64,000 nt of DNA from Loxodes magnus (taxonomy: Eukaryota > Ciliophora > Karyorelictea > Loxodida > Loxodidae): contig CAMPDV010000092.1 of the NCBI GenBank assembly GCA_946699065.1, positions 682,001 through 746,000 on the forward strand. Reading direction: 5' to 3'. Position 1 is the stretch's first letter. Each line of letters opens with the position of its first letter. Below are positions 51,401-63,358 of the stretch, one piece after another. The position numbers and the translations under genes were made by a program. Below the pieces are notes generated by a model. That model saw only the letters and a program-made list of their open reading frames with translations, ran no database searches and was not told the origin of the DNA.

Positions 51401-54125
51401 GTGATACTAACTAACAGGATAAAGATTAGGATTTCATATGCTAACCATGTAACATCGAATTAGCACATTGTGAGACATGTAATCAAGAAGGAAATAAATG
51501 TTCAAAGTGTGAAGATATGTGGTTTGTTAATAGCTAATAAACATGCTCTCAATGTTCTCAATCAATAGAGTTTTGCCAATTTTGTTCGTAGAATGGAGAA
51601 ATCTGCTTTATGTGTGAATATCCTAAAGTCTTAACTAACAATACTTGCTAAGAGATTTGCATTCCCACATAACAAGATAATGATGGCAATGGTATTTGCA
51701 CTGAATGTGAAGATAAATTAGAGCATTGCATATAGTGTAATCACTAGGGTACTGAATGCATATAATGTGATGAAGGTTATTTTATAAACGATTAGCATTA
51801 ATGTGAATAATGCTCTAACAAACTTTAGTTTTGTGATAGATGCTCTTAAAGTGGAAAAGAATGCTATAAATGTAAAGATAATAAGAAGCTAACAGAGTAT
51901 AAATGTGCAGATAATTGTACTATTTATTAGTAAGACTATAACAATGATTTAGTATGTGAAGCTTGTAATTTAGTAATAGATTACTGCTTCTTTTGTAATG
52001 ATAAGGGTTAATGTCTCTTATGTGATGATAATCATTACTTAAGTACTAACGGCTTTTGCTTAGATTAGTGTCTAGATATTGAGTAAGATAGTGACTTTGA
52101 CTAGATATGCAAACTTTGTAATATTGTACTTCCAAACTGTTTGAGATGTGACAAATAGGGAAAATAGTGCCTGTAATGTGAGAAAGGATTCTTTAACTCC
52201 TAGACTGGTTGTGAGAAGTGTGAAGTCTCAGATTGCATAAAATGTGACTCAGATCCAAGTATATGCGATTAATGTGCTAATAACTTTTTACTTTATGAGA
52301 ATTCCTGTGTTGGATCCTGTGACTTAATAATAGAAAATTGCTTGACCTGCGATTAAACTTTTAACTGTATAGAATGTGCAAAAGGTACGTATCTAGGTGA
52401 AGATAAGCTATGTCATAACTGTTCTGAAGTAGAAGAAAATTGTGATCTCTGTGATAAAAATACTTGCTTCAGTTGTAAAAATTAGTACAAATTATACAAT
52501 CAAGAGTGTGTTAGTTTTTGTCCTAATACAACAGTAGAAAACGATACTTAATGCATAGAATGCAATTAATTAATTGCTAACTGTAAATATTGTAATGAAA
52601 GTGGACTTCAGTGTATTTAATGCTAAGACAGCTTTATCTTAAGTAATAATAAATGCTAATTAAATAGTTTATCTATTAAATACACTTAAACATGGGAGCA
52701 AGCTTTTATAGAATCTCCAAGTGTATAAGAATTAAACTTAACATAAGCTTAAGAAAAAGTGCTCATTTTAACGGAGGGAACTTAAGCCACTTTGAAAACT
52801 TCATCTTATATATTCGTAGCAGGCTCATGCTTACAAGGAGGTATTTTCGATATGAGTTTTTTTTGAATGACTTAATATATTGATGAGCTAATCTCAATAA
52901 CAGGCTTAATGAACGTTAGACTACCACAAATATTACAAGGGTACTATTTAGTTTAGTTCGATCCTATAGAAGCAATGCTTAAATATATGGGCATAAATCT
53001 AAATTCCTAAAATCCAAGCCAACAAAAGATCATTTACAACATTGCTTTATAAGGAATCTAATCTACATCTTTTTTAGCAAACTCATTACAATTTTTCTGA
53101 AACTTAGTAATTTTATTCACTACTTTCTGCTTATTAAACATAATTAAAGCTTTTAAAAAATAAGTTGTAGAATATCTTAAAAAGGTCTATTCAAAGATAA
53201 AATGGTCTGGAATCATTAGAAACATACTTAACTATTACCTCACTATCTTAATAGCTGTTTTTTTATAGATTAGCAGCGTTGACATTGACGATTCCTACGT
53301 TTTTGCCAATCTGGTTTTATCTTATTTTGCACTTGTAAGTTTTTACTTTAGATGATTTTAACTGGAGTTTTGATTTTTATATGTGTGAAGATATTTATCT
53401 ACCACAAGTTCTAGCATAAAATATAAGACGAACAGAATTTAGAGAAAGATATAGAGCTGTTTGAAAACCAGTTCGGAGTTCTGGTTGACGAGCTAAAGAA
53501 TAAAGACATACTATGAGTCTGTTTATTTTATCCTATTTTTATAGTTAGAAGGATAATCATAGCAGGTATAATTGTGTTTTTATAAGAGTATCCTAAAATA
53601 CAAATAATAGGGTGTGGTCTACTTAGCATTTTTTAAGTTTTCTATTTGTTGCTATTCAATCCATTAAAAATGAATTAGATGTTTGGTCTATACGTAGCAG
53701 GAGAAGTGTGAGTTCTAATGATGTTCTGGTAAAACTTGCTGTATATTAATGGTGATGAAGAGCATTTTGAAAACTGAGCCCTTTTTGTAGTGATAGGTTC
53801 TTATGTTTTAATAATAACAATTTAAGCAGTAGCATGGGGAAATGCTATTAAATAAGGTATTTAAAAGTGTAAAGCTTGAAGACAAACTTAAACATAGTAG
53901 CAGAATGAAAAAGAATAAGGTTCTAATTTGAATGATTAGAAAGAAGTAAGCATCAACTTACCAAATAACAACGAATAATTGCAGAATAACGCCTAATTTA
54001 CTTTCTTTTAAAATGAAGAATCAGCAGATGCAAGCAGAGTCTTCAATTATGTAAGTCAAAGCGAAACACTAAGAGAGTTAAGTTTTTCTAGAAGAGACTA
54101 AGTCGAGCCTCTGAAAGATATTTGA
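48472..54125 (+). CDS. giant cysteine-rich surface protein with LamG-like head and multi-pass C-terminus
   Basis: Two exons (48472-53334 and 53352-54125) give 1878 residues. The start MRFFIDLAKILFQFLCFFS is a signal peptide; an in-frame ATG at 48451 is an alternative. Residues about 30-220 resemble a LamG/jelly-roll domain (YTVWIYPTDC, DNLYLGYYSSS). About 230-1400 is a long array of furin-like cysteine repeats of the form CxxC...C..C (NCQQCNEAGSQCTLCD). Within it a 507-bp unit is repeated in tandem. The last 400 residues contain several hydrophobic helices and a Gln/Asn-rich cytoplasmic tail. TGA is Trp at GEVWVLMMFW, ENWALF and CKAWRQ, and the gene ends at TGA 54123-54125. This architecture is common among ciliate surface proteins and receptors; ligand and role are unknown. 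Confidence 0.92.
49321..50334 (+). repeat. two tandem 507-bp repeats inside the surface-protein gene
   Basis: The unit at 49321-49827 is repeated almost unchanged at 49828-50334 and keeps frame (169 residues each). Each unit holds pairs of cysteine modules with CTLCDSNFYIGGDNQCHPC and CTLCDNGYYIGGDNLCYSC. A third, partly matching unit starts at 50335 and then diverges. The near-identity points to recent tandem duplication or gene conversion. Confidence 0.95.
53335..53351 (+). other. 17-nt intron in the surface-protein gene
   Basis: GTAAGTTTTTACTTTAG. Removal joins VLSYFAL to MILTGVLIFICV within the membrane region and keeps the frame open to the end of the gene. Confidence 0.92.
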
Positions 54126-54578
54126 TGTATAAAAACTATTTATAACATTTTACGAAATTAAGTTTAATAGCCTTACTCTTAACAATCTACAAAATGAAAC
54201 TATGAAGCATTAATTTAACGTAAAATGCTAACAGGACTCTCTGTAATTTAAAGCTAAAAGCACATACAGAATAAAGTCAGTGAAAGTAATATAATTGATA
54301 AATAAAAATTACATCAATTTCAACAAAATTACCATTACAGCAGTCATCTACTAGCTCTTGCCTAGACCTCTTAAATCTTTATTAATTAATAGGGGCAAAT
54401 CTATATGTCTTATTTCTATTTAAAGGGATATAAATTAAATTCTTTATTCATCAAATATTTTCTCATTTAGTAGCACTAAGAACTATAAAGAATATTTTAT
54501 AATAATTCTATATTTTTATATTCGAAAAAAAAATATTAAATTTGATTTTTAGATAGTTGACCTCTTATTATATAAGCG

Positions 54579-55289
54579 ATGCTTTTATTTTATTATTTAT
54601 AAAATTATGATAAGTCTTAGCCTAGAGAAGGAAAGTTTATCTGTTAGCAGGGATTTTTATTTTAGATTTCTTATTTAATTTTAAATTTTTTAATTTGGGC
54701 TACGTTAAATTTTGCCTTATTATAAGCAATTTATGCTTCCTTTATTTTAGCTTTCAAGCTCAATGCAAATTTAGACGAGATAGAAGAAAATATTAACTAA
54801 CTTTTGCATTAGATTTGTGTATCTTGCATCTCTTATAGAAAAGTCTTTGCTATATAATTAAAAGGTATTCTAAAATTTCAAAAAGGGGACTCTGAAGGAT
54901 AAATTACTTAAGTAAATTGAGAAGGCAAGACTTCGTACAGTTCATTAAATTTCTTAATACCAACATAAGTGAGAACTCACTGTTAACTCTTACATGCACT
55001 AGCACTTTAATCTAGTAAGTTAAATGATAAGACCTAATTTTTGATTATATCAAATAACTTAAAACTTTAATAGGCTTAATTGATATCTTACTACTATAAG
55101 GTACTATATCTCATCATCTAATCTATTAAATATGCTTATGCATAACTTCTTAATTAAGCTATTGCTTATTATACGTTAATACTTTAAAAAGGGCTTCTGG
55201 AATCAGCTAGCCTATGGTTTCTTAAATAGTTGCTTTTTTTCTTTAAAGTTAGTAAGTTTCTCCTAATATTTGAAAGGTTAAGTAACTGA
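54579..55289 (+). CDS. candidate hypothetical protein with N-terminal hydrophobic helices
   Basis: ATG 54579 to TGA 55287-55289 gives 236 residues with a single internal TGA (VNWEGK). Polar start, then hydrophobic sequence (ISYLILNFLIWATLNFALL). After that comes a balanced region: LNANLDEIEENINQLL, CVSCISYRKVFAIQLKG, FQKGDSEGQITQ, LHALALQSSKLNDK. That region looks genuinely coding compared with the flanks. It lies on the same strand as both neighbours. No family is recognised. Confidence 0.45.
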
Positions 55290-55583
55290 GTTTTTTATAG
55301 CTATCCTATATTCTCATAATTTAGATACTTTCTTATTAGTTTATTCATCTAATCCTTTCTTTTAAATACTACTTGCCAAAAGAAGGAAAGCAAGATAAAA
55401 AATGATTTTGTAAAAACAACAAAAAACCTTATGGTAAATCTTAAATTTAAAGCAAGGGACTTAAGAGACTAGAAGCAGATAAGAATAGAAGAGTAAATTA
55501 ATGTGCAAACGATTTTTGAATTTTCGGTGCATTTAACGTGCAAAGGTTTATTTAGAAATGCTATTTAGACTTTAAATTTAATA

Positions 55584-56617
55584 ATGGGGTGCTGCGATTC
55601 TAAGCCTTAGTAAGAATAATAAGAAATTATAGTTGAAGAAAAACCAAAAGTAGACAACAAATAACTACAGAAATAAAGGCTTGCTGAACTCTATAAGTCC
55701 AAAGCTAATTAAAAAACCACCTAGCAAACTACTTAAAACTAAGTCTAGAAATAAGATTCAAATCAGATTGCTTCAATTAGTGCTTCTACCAAAGATTCTC
55801 TTCATGGCCTTTCGCGTGTTGCGGAGAATAGTTCAGAGGCACAACAAAGTAAAGTTTAGGAGAAGACAAAGTAAGCAGATGCTAAGTAATAAGCTTAAAT
55901 TAGATAAGATTAGTTTAATGTTTAGACTTAATAATCACAAAGCATTGACAAAGAGAAGTAAAAGGCGGCAAAAAGACTTGAAAATCTAATTTAATAACCT
56001 ATTAAATAGCCAGAGAATAAGCAAAGCTTAGTTAAAAATATAACTGTCTTCTCACATGAAAACGGACAAGTTGTAAAAAAAGAAGAGCAAGCTTTTAACG
56101 TAGCTTAACTGAAGTATATAGTTGAACGAATAGTGACAAGAAAGTAATTTGAATCCGAAGAATAGATATTCTAGGATTCTACCCAGAAATTAAAATCTAG
56201 CAATTTTAGATTAGATTAGCAAAAGTTGAAGCACTAATGAGTGCTAGCACTTTTAACTCTTATTTAATTTATATATTAATTCAATCTATTTCACCAGATA
56301 TTTAGCCTCTCTTAGTTAGTATGTTAAAAATATTAAAATAAGAAGATAAATCTGAATTCATCATTAATAGAGTGGCTGATTTCACTAGAAACTTGAGCTC
56401 AATAGGGAAAGTTTAACGTCTCAATAAAGCAAAGAAATAATTAAAAAATGCTTTGCTTCCTTCAATGGCTTAAGCCATTAAAAGGTTTAAATTTATTAAG
56501 ATTAAACATATCTAAATATAAAGCACTGCTTTAGAAAATAGCTTTCATTTTCCTTTATTTTTGAGATTAGATAAAGTAGCTTCAAGCATTTTTATATTAG
56601 TTCAAAGCGGATTATGA
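55584..56617 (+). CDS. probable lipid-anchored MGCC protein with helical C-terminal domain
   Basis: Two exons (55584-56143, 56161-56617) give 338 residues. The start MGCCDSKPQQEQQE has Gly-2 and two Cys, the classic signal for N-myristoylation plus palmitoylation, so membrane attachment is expected. Residues about 20-150 are Gln/Lys/Ser-rich and probably disordered. After the intron a compact, helical region begins (GFYPEIKIQQFQIRLAKVEA, ISPDIQPLLVSMLKIL, FIINRVADFTRNLSSI), ending at TGA 56615-56617. Without the intron the first frame would stop at TGA 56238. The intron restores a clearly better sequence, which is the main support for it. The C-terminal domain is not recognised. Confidence 0.8.
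56144..56160 (+). other. 17-nt intron in the MGCC protein gene
   Basis: GTAATTTGAATCCGAAG. It is not T-rich like the others, but its removal joins VERIVTRK to IDILGFYPEIK and opens the C-terminal domain. Confidence 0.75.
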
Positions 56618-56755
56618 AGCTTTTCCTATTTTATACTTAAAGAGAAATTTAATAATAATAAGTATTATAAAAGAAAGAAGCTAAACAGATTCCATAGAGT
56701 TCTTTTCTATCTTAACTGATAATTATAGTAGACATTTTGGAGGATGCTCAGCAAG

Positions 56756-57610
56756 ATGAAGGTTAGCAATTAAGTCTTTTATATAAAATCATTTATAATC
56801 TGCTCTTGCATTATTAAGTTCTATCTCCTTAACTTTATTCTATGATAAACCAACCTAAAATATTATATAGCATTCGTATAATTTAAGCTTAAATGCAATA
56901 CTTAAATAACACTCTAAATCTTATTCTAATTTATATGCTCTTTAGGTAAAAAACATAGAATAAGCTTATTATATTTAAAGTACTACTATATATAAGATTA
57001 GAGAGATCCAAGTTCCTAAGGGCAAATCTAAGCAAACTCTTATTTGATAAAAGAAGCAAATAAATAGAAATAAGAATAATTAAACCTTTCTGTCAAAGAT
57101 ACCAATTATCTTATAATCCAACTTTACATCATAGAACTGGTTAAAAATTCAAGCATTCTATTTCCTAAGGTCTATACTCAATAATAGCTCTTAATATATT
57201 TTTCGTTTATAATTTGAACACTAAAATTATATAATAAAAAGGTAGGAAAAGTAAAGATATAGTAGCATGTGGCTTTTCAATAAATATCCTTTAGTAATTT
57301 AGGAGGCTATAAATAAAATGAATACCTTAAGGATCTAAGTAGCATAATAAATATAAGCTTGCTTTTAATTAAAGCATACATTTAAATATATTTAAAGCTA
57401 TTCATTAATTAATAAAATTCCTTTATTACATTAGCTATCTATTTTGTAGATTCAACTCTTAAAGTATAATAAGTCTTTTTTGGATTTACTAGAGTAAAGG
57501 TAAAAATTTATTCCTAAGATCTACTTTTTATTAAATTCGTCTTTAGAATTCGTAAAAGTTACAGTGATGATGCAGAAAGATTAACTAAAGTATATCTCGA
57601 TAGAATTTGA
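56756..57610 (+). CDS. weakly supported open frame before the transporter
   Basis: ATG 56756 to TGA 57608-57610 gives 284 codons with two internal TGA. The middle (DQRDPSSQGQIQANSYLIKE) and end (SYSDDAERLTKVYLDRI) are charged, while the rest is hydrophobic and AT-driven. It shares the frame of the transporter start and could be spurious. No family is recognised. Confidence 0.25.
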
Positions 57611-57739
57611 AGGAAGATGAAGATGAGGATATCTATTAATGCTTTATATTTGGTTACCTTAAAAATCAAAACTGGATATTATCTTCAATCTTCAAACCAT
57701 AATTGGCTTTATTAATTTTCTTTAATAAAAGTCTAAATA

Positions 57740-59130
57740 ATGAAAGAACTAAATTTAGATGCTTAAAAAGAAAAGAAAATATTTTGGAAAGGAATAAGGA
57801 CTATCATTGGAGCTTGCATTATAATGAGCATAATAGGTCATGTATATTTGTTTGGAACTAATGAGATTTATATTACATCTTACTTAAAGCACTTTTATCC
57901 AGATATTACCTTTAATGATACCTATATCACTTTTCCTTCGACAATTATAATTAACACATTTGTAGTTTATTTAGGTATAATTTTAGTTAAAAAAGTAGGC
58001 TACAGAGCGTGTGCTACATTTTCTCTTTTTCTTATGCTACTAGCTTAAATATTGATTCTGATAGTAAATAACTGACTTTTTTACATTCTAACATACTCCA
58101 CTTTGATAGGAATTTCCAATGGCATTATTTGAATTTCACTTATAGAATGTTGCTGGGCTTATTTTCCCTGGATTAAAGGAAGAATTTCAGGAATATGTAC
58201 ATTGAATGTCCCTCTATGAGCTTTCATTTATGCTTTATTTTGTACATACATAGTAAACCCTGAAAATACCAAGCCAACTATAGAAGAAAATTACGGAGAA
58301 GCCGTCTATAAATATTTCAACTTTGAAATATCCCAGAACGTACCTAAAATGTTTATGTACTTGTTCTTCATTTATTTAACTACTGGAGCTATAGGAATTT
58401 GACTATTAAGATATCCTACTTAAGACGAACTATTATGTATAAATGAAAAAAATGAGCGGATTTAAAAGGAGAAAGAGAATTCTTTAAATCAGCCTCTTAT
58501 TGATAAAGAAAAAGATACTAACACTTCAGTATCCAAAGGAGTTTTCAGTTCTAAGTTCTTTTTGATTTTTCTTATGTGTGTAATGTCAACTAATTTTGGA
58601 ATTTTTGTTTGTTCGATTTAAAAAACCTTTGCCATCAACTATATAGTTGACGATAATTTCTTATCTCTAGTGGGAGCAGCTTCTTAGCTCTCTAATGGCT
58701 TATTTAGAGTCCCTTTAGCACAATGAATGGATAAGAGCGGATTCGTGACTGTTTACCGTACCATATTAATTTTGCAAATAGTTTGCTCAGGGTCAATTTA
58801 CTTCTGCGTTCATTATAAAGGAGTTTACCTCATCTTAATTTGTATAACTCTTGCCAGTCTTGGTGGGTAATATGCAATCTTTCCTCCTTGTATGATTGAA
58901 TTATTTGGAAAATAAACCGGATCAAGAGTTTACAGCGTGTTTGTATACAGTTACCTTACATCATCATTTTTAGGAATATTTTTTGTTAAGTTAATCTTAC
59001 CAGTAAGTGATTTATACAGCTAACTGGCTATCTAGCTCTATTCATTATATTCTTTGGGCTAAATATCATCGCCTTTTTACTTCTGTTTGTATTCGAGAAG
59101 GAAACTAAGAAGCAGTTATCAATAGAATGA
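57740..59130 (+). CDS. major facilitator superfamily transporter
   Basis: Two exons (57740-59002, 59020-59130) give 463 residues with about twelve membrane helices and a hydrophilic central loop (EKNERIQKEKENSLNQ), the 6+6 layout of the major facilitator superfamily. Helix 1 reads GACIIMSIIGHVYLFG. The second half starts at FLIFLMCVMSTNFGIFVC, and a typical loop NGLFRVPLAQWMDKSG follows. This pattern is closest to the oxalate/formate and monocarboxylate antiporter-like group, so an anion or small organic acid substrate is likely but unproven. TGA is Trp at NNWLFY, IIWISL, VPLWAF and AQWMD. The gene ends at TGA after KKQLSIE. The last two helices are recovered only by removing the 17-nt intron at 59003-59019. 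Confidence 0.92.
59003..59019 (+). other. 17-nt intron in the transporter gene
   Basis: GTAAGTGATTTATACAG. Removal joins FFVKLILP to LTGYLALFIIFFG, completing the last membrane helix and reaching the TGA. Confidence 0.92.
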
Positions 59131-59219
59131 ATCCTAAATACTCTAATTTAATTAATTAATTAACTTTAATCTCACTTCAAATCCTTACCTAACTTGCTAA
59201 ACTGAAGTGTATTAAAATC

Positions 59220-59912
59220 ATGCTGGGAGTATTATAGAATAATCAGGCTTAGCATTTAATTATGGATAGAAGTTTATTAACCAATAACTAGCAAGAAATT
59301 AGAGTTCAAAACATCAATTTTTAGGGGTATATAGTAGCTGAATTCTAGTATTATTATTATGCTAATACCTTAATTTTGCTTTTTTCTCTACTACTTATTA
59401 GATATTCTAAAGTTAAAAGAGAGATTAAAGCTAAAATGAGTTTATTTATAACTTAAGTTAGAAAAATAGAATTAAGATTGAATTATATAATTAACCTTTT
59501 TCATACGATCATTGGTATTTCTATCTAGAATTAAATGAAATATATTTCAGGCTTAATTTATCCTGACGATTTATCTACTCATTCTCTAAAGTCAAATTTC
59601 AGTTTTATTCCCAAACGTAAAATGAGAAAAGCTATTAATTTATACTTCTTAGCATTACCTAGCTTCCCATTACAATTTAAACTTATTTTTCCCTTTAAAT
59701 TGAATAGCTCATATATAGCTTTATGTTCATAATTTAACTTATTTCTATTACCTTACCTAACATTTAAAGTATCGTAGATTGATATCTAAACAAATTCTAA
59801 GAAAACTGCTTTGACAAGAAAAAATAGATATATTTAAAAATTTATTTTGAATTTTAAGTTTATTTTATAATTTACTTTAAGTTCTCTCAGAAACTCTCAA
59901 TTATAAAAATGA
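59220..59912 (+). CDS. possible small membrane protein
   Basis: ATG 59220 opens 230 codons with no TGA until 59910-59912, which overlaps the ATG of RBR copy B as ATGA. It has one clear hydrophobic helix (ANTLILLFSLLLIRY) followed by a basic segment, then GLIYPDDLSTHSLKS and another basic region. The C-terminal third is AT-driven and may be 3' flank. No family is recognised. Confidence 0.3.
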
Positions 59913-62900
59913 GCAATTGGTTTTAATAAAATTAACCTCCTTTGAGTAACTAATACACTCAACCCCAATAAACGACTAGAAGGCTTAACTTTGATACTCT
60001 AATTTAGAACTAAATTTACAATAATCTTTATGACAAAGCTTGGATTTATGACATGTACTTACCTTTTAAAATGAACAATTCCTTTTTCACTGCTTTTGGA
60101 GTCGCGTTTTTATAGCACCTTCTTAGACCTTCAACTGCATTTAATGAACTTGGGAAATTTATAAGTCTCTTTAGCAATTAATAGAAAGGCCTGAGTCAAA
60201 TGTAAAACTGCTTTTAGTAGCTCTATATTGAATTCTTTCAATTTATTTAGACTTTAGCATAAATGAGGAAAAGAACTATTGATAGTGATAATCTAATCTT
60301 TAGTTTATTAGATAAATACCCAGAATTGATTTCCATTACCTTTAAATACTTAGCAGCTTATCAATTAGATTAAGTTTATCATTGAGATCCAAACTAAATT
60401 GTGAAAGTGATGTAGTAATAGCAAACTGACTTATAGACTATTAATCATATTATATAGGCTCTTAGTGAGGTCCTCTAGGTCTAAGTAGTTCGTGAAACTG
60501 ACTAAAGCTAGGGTGTTGCAATAAATCAGTATTAAGAAGGAACTGAAGCTTTTCCACTTATTTGCCTTTTAGATTACTAAAGTCAAAACTTCTGAAGTGT
60601 TTTATATACTAGAGAACATACTAGACTAGATGGCTTAACTCCTTAAGGCTAATTTTCCCCTGAATATATGTACCCACCAAACATAAAAAGTGCGCTTTTC
60701 TAACCTTAAGAAAAATGGGCTTTTCTAATAGGTTTCCCAATTTACATGAAAAAATAGGAAAATTTTGCTGAACTAAGCAGAAATTAGAGTAAAATAATTG
60801 AGTTATTATCATATAGGCTAAAAAAATGTTACAGCTCTATGAATATTTCAGTACAGGAACTAGTAAAGGAAATGAAACAGTTTGCTAATATCTATATTGA
60901 GTTTAGGAATCAAGACTAATCATTCATCAATAATGAAAACACTTTTACCAAAGAGCTTATTTAGCTAGCGATTGAGAATAAATAGCTATAGACTAATGTA
61001 GGAATGACTCAGTCATACTAAATTAATTCTACTGATTAGTTGCCTAATCTTAACTAGCTATGCTAGATTTAGTAAGGAAACGAACATCATACATTGTTCC
61101 CTATGGAGATCTAACTTATTGGAGTTGGAAGTTCACTAGATCCTTACGTTTGTTCAACATGTAATAAAAAGCAGCAAATTAAAATAGAGCTAAACTGTAA
61201 GCATAGGTATCATAAGGCTTGCTTAACTTAGTCCATCCTTGAGTAAAATAAATAGTAGAGTGGAAGTTAAAATAGTTGCCCTAAATGCTTATAGGAAAAA
61301 AACTAAACTACACTGTTAACAGACTAGTAGTTGCAGACAATATTTGGCTAAAATTATAGTAAGATGTAGCAACCATAGATGAGAATCTCAGTTTATAAGT
61401 ATTCTAATCAAGAATTTTAGTGTTTTTAGTGTAAAAAAACTAAATAAAACTATGATAAATCTCACATGTCTTGTCATGATATTTGTCTAGACTGTTTAGG
61501 ACAAGTAGCTAACATCTAAAGATGTAAGTCATTAATATAGCTTAATGTAGCATATGTGGAGCTTCCTTGAATGAATAGACAGTTAAAGCATATGAAAAGT
61601 TATTTATATGTTGCCATTTTTCAAATTGTAAGCATACTAAAAATGATAGACCAGAAGAAATGATTGCTCTCTCAATCTGTGGCCATAAGTTTCATCCTTC
61701 ATGCGTATAAATTCCAATACAAAACAGAATTAATTCTAATAACCGCAAGTGCTTACGAATCAACTGCTAATAGCAAATTTATGAAGGAGACATTTAAAAG
61801 ATCAATTAGCTATCAACAAAGTGCTGTAGTTGTAATAAAATAGGATCGGAACTATAGATCATTTAGCTAAATTGCTGCTAAAAAAAGATATGCAGAGACT
61901 GTTTAGCAGGTAATCTAAGTTAAAACTAAGGCATTTGCTTTATCTGCTAGCAAAATTATGATCAGTAGTAAGTAACTTAGATTTCTTAAATTTAAAATTA
62001 AGTTAGCAAAGAGTCTACCTAATAAGTTGGATAGCTGAATACTGAAAATCAATAAAATCAACCATAATCCTAAAATATAGACAAGAAAAGCTAAGATCTT
62101 ATCAATCAAACGACGATAAACTAAAGACCTAAATTTATCTGTACAGTTTGTGGAGAAAAGCTTGATGTTGAAGAATACTGTTGCACTCTGAACTGTAGTC
62201 ATTAAATATGTCATGAGGATTTAACTAGATGGCTTACTAGCTTACTAGATTAAAACAAATTTAAAACTGAAGATATAATTTGTCCAACATGTAGTGAGCC
62301 TTTAGAAAAAATACCTTGAGATACAAAACAGACAGACTTCAACATAATTAAAGCTCATTTAAGTATGGAGCAGCTAGAAATAATGGAAAAATGGAGAATA
62401 GAAAGCATAAAAGGAATCATAACATGTCCAAATCCAAATAAATGTAATTATAAAATGGTAGCAGAAGATATCTAAAATATTAAATGCCCTATATGTACTT
62501 ATGTATTCTGCAGTATTTGCTTTAAATAAAAGCATGATTATGACTGTAATCTGGAGTAAGGATTAGAAATCGCTAAAAGCGCTGGTATGGATATTAGAAA
62601 ATGTCCAAATTGCGAAAGTTGGATGACTAAAGATGAGAATTGCGAGCACGTTAATTGCATAAAATGTGGAGTGGAATGGTCGTTTTGCTGCTCTGTTCTA
62701 AGATAACCCACGAAGATTCATTCTAATTTTTACCATAGAACAGATTGTAATCACTACAGTGCATAAAATAACGATTTAAAATTTGATGAAAGGTGTTAAG
62801 CTTGTGTAAAAATAGGAACTCTTTGCACCCCTCCTTAAGGATCAAAGTTCAATTGAAGGTATGATAAAACTGGACAAAATATTAAATTTAAAATATGTCC

Positions 62901-63358
62901 TGGATGCTAATCTAATAGAAAGGAAGAAGAACTCACATTGTCATACTGCAAATGTAACATCTTGAAGTGTTAAGAATGCTATTTAAACTTAATTTAAAAT
63001 GGAAGTAAGTTATAATACAGCATGCTTGCAATGTAATAGTCCAGCTTTTAAAAACTAAATGACTCATAATATTATTTATGCTAAAAATAATCCAAATGAA
63101 AGATAGGAAACATGTGCCAAATGTGATTAATCAAAGCATCACAAACTGTTTATTTACCTTATATGTTGCAAGAAACTATTTTGCTAGGATTGCATTTGCC
63201 AGCTAGTAAATGAAAAGTTTGAAAAGCAAGAATTTTCATAGTAATCACTTTAGTGTTTTAAGTGCTAATAACCACTTGATTTGAGAATAATAAAATAAGT
63301 AGTGACTAAGGAACTATATGATAAAATGACTGAATGGAGAAAGTATAATTAGCGATGA
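59909..63358 (+). CDS. otubain-like / RBR ubiquitin ligase fusion, copy B
   Basis: Three exons (59909-61523, 61541-63004, 63021-63358) give 1138 residues. Residues about 45-250 follow the otubain fold: NSFFTAFGVAFLQHLLRPS, TFKYLAAYQLD, IIQALSEVLQVQVVRETD and PLICLLDY...WSVLYTREHT. The catalytic Cys is Ser and the His is missing, so no deubiquitinase activity is expected. A RING-like module (CSTCNKK...CKHRYHKACL) and further zinc modules (CGHKFHPSC, CCSCNKIG) follow. Then RING1 (CTVCGEKLD, about 738), IBR (CPNPNKCNYKM, CSICF) and RING2 (CPNCESWMTKDENCEHV, about 893) with the catalytic Cys in DENC. C-terminal CxxC modules end at TGA 63356-63358. TGA is Trp at IPWDT. Same architecture and intron sites as copy A; this is the best-preserved copy with A. 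Ubiquitin-ligase activity is predicted from the RBR family. Confidence 0.93.
61524..61540 (+). other. 17-nt intron, copy B first intron
   Basis: GTAAGTCATTAATATAG. Removal joins VANIQR to SQCSICGASLNEQ, at the site shared with copies A and C. Confidence 0.92.
63005..63020 (+). other. 16-nt intron, copy B second intron
   Basis: GTAAGTTATAATACAG, one base shorter than the rest. Removal joins LIQNG to TCLQCNSPAF; copy C has GTTAGTTATTATACAG at the equivalent site. Confidence 0.88.
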
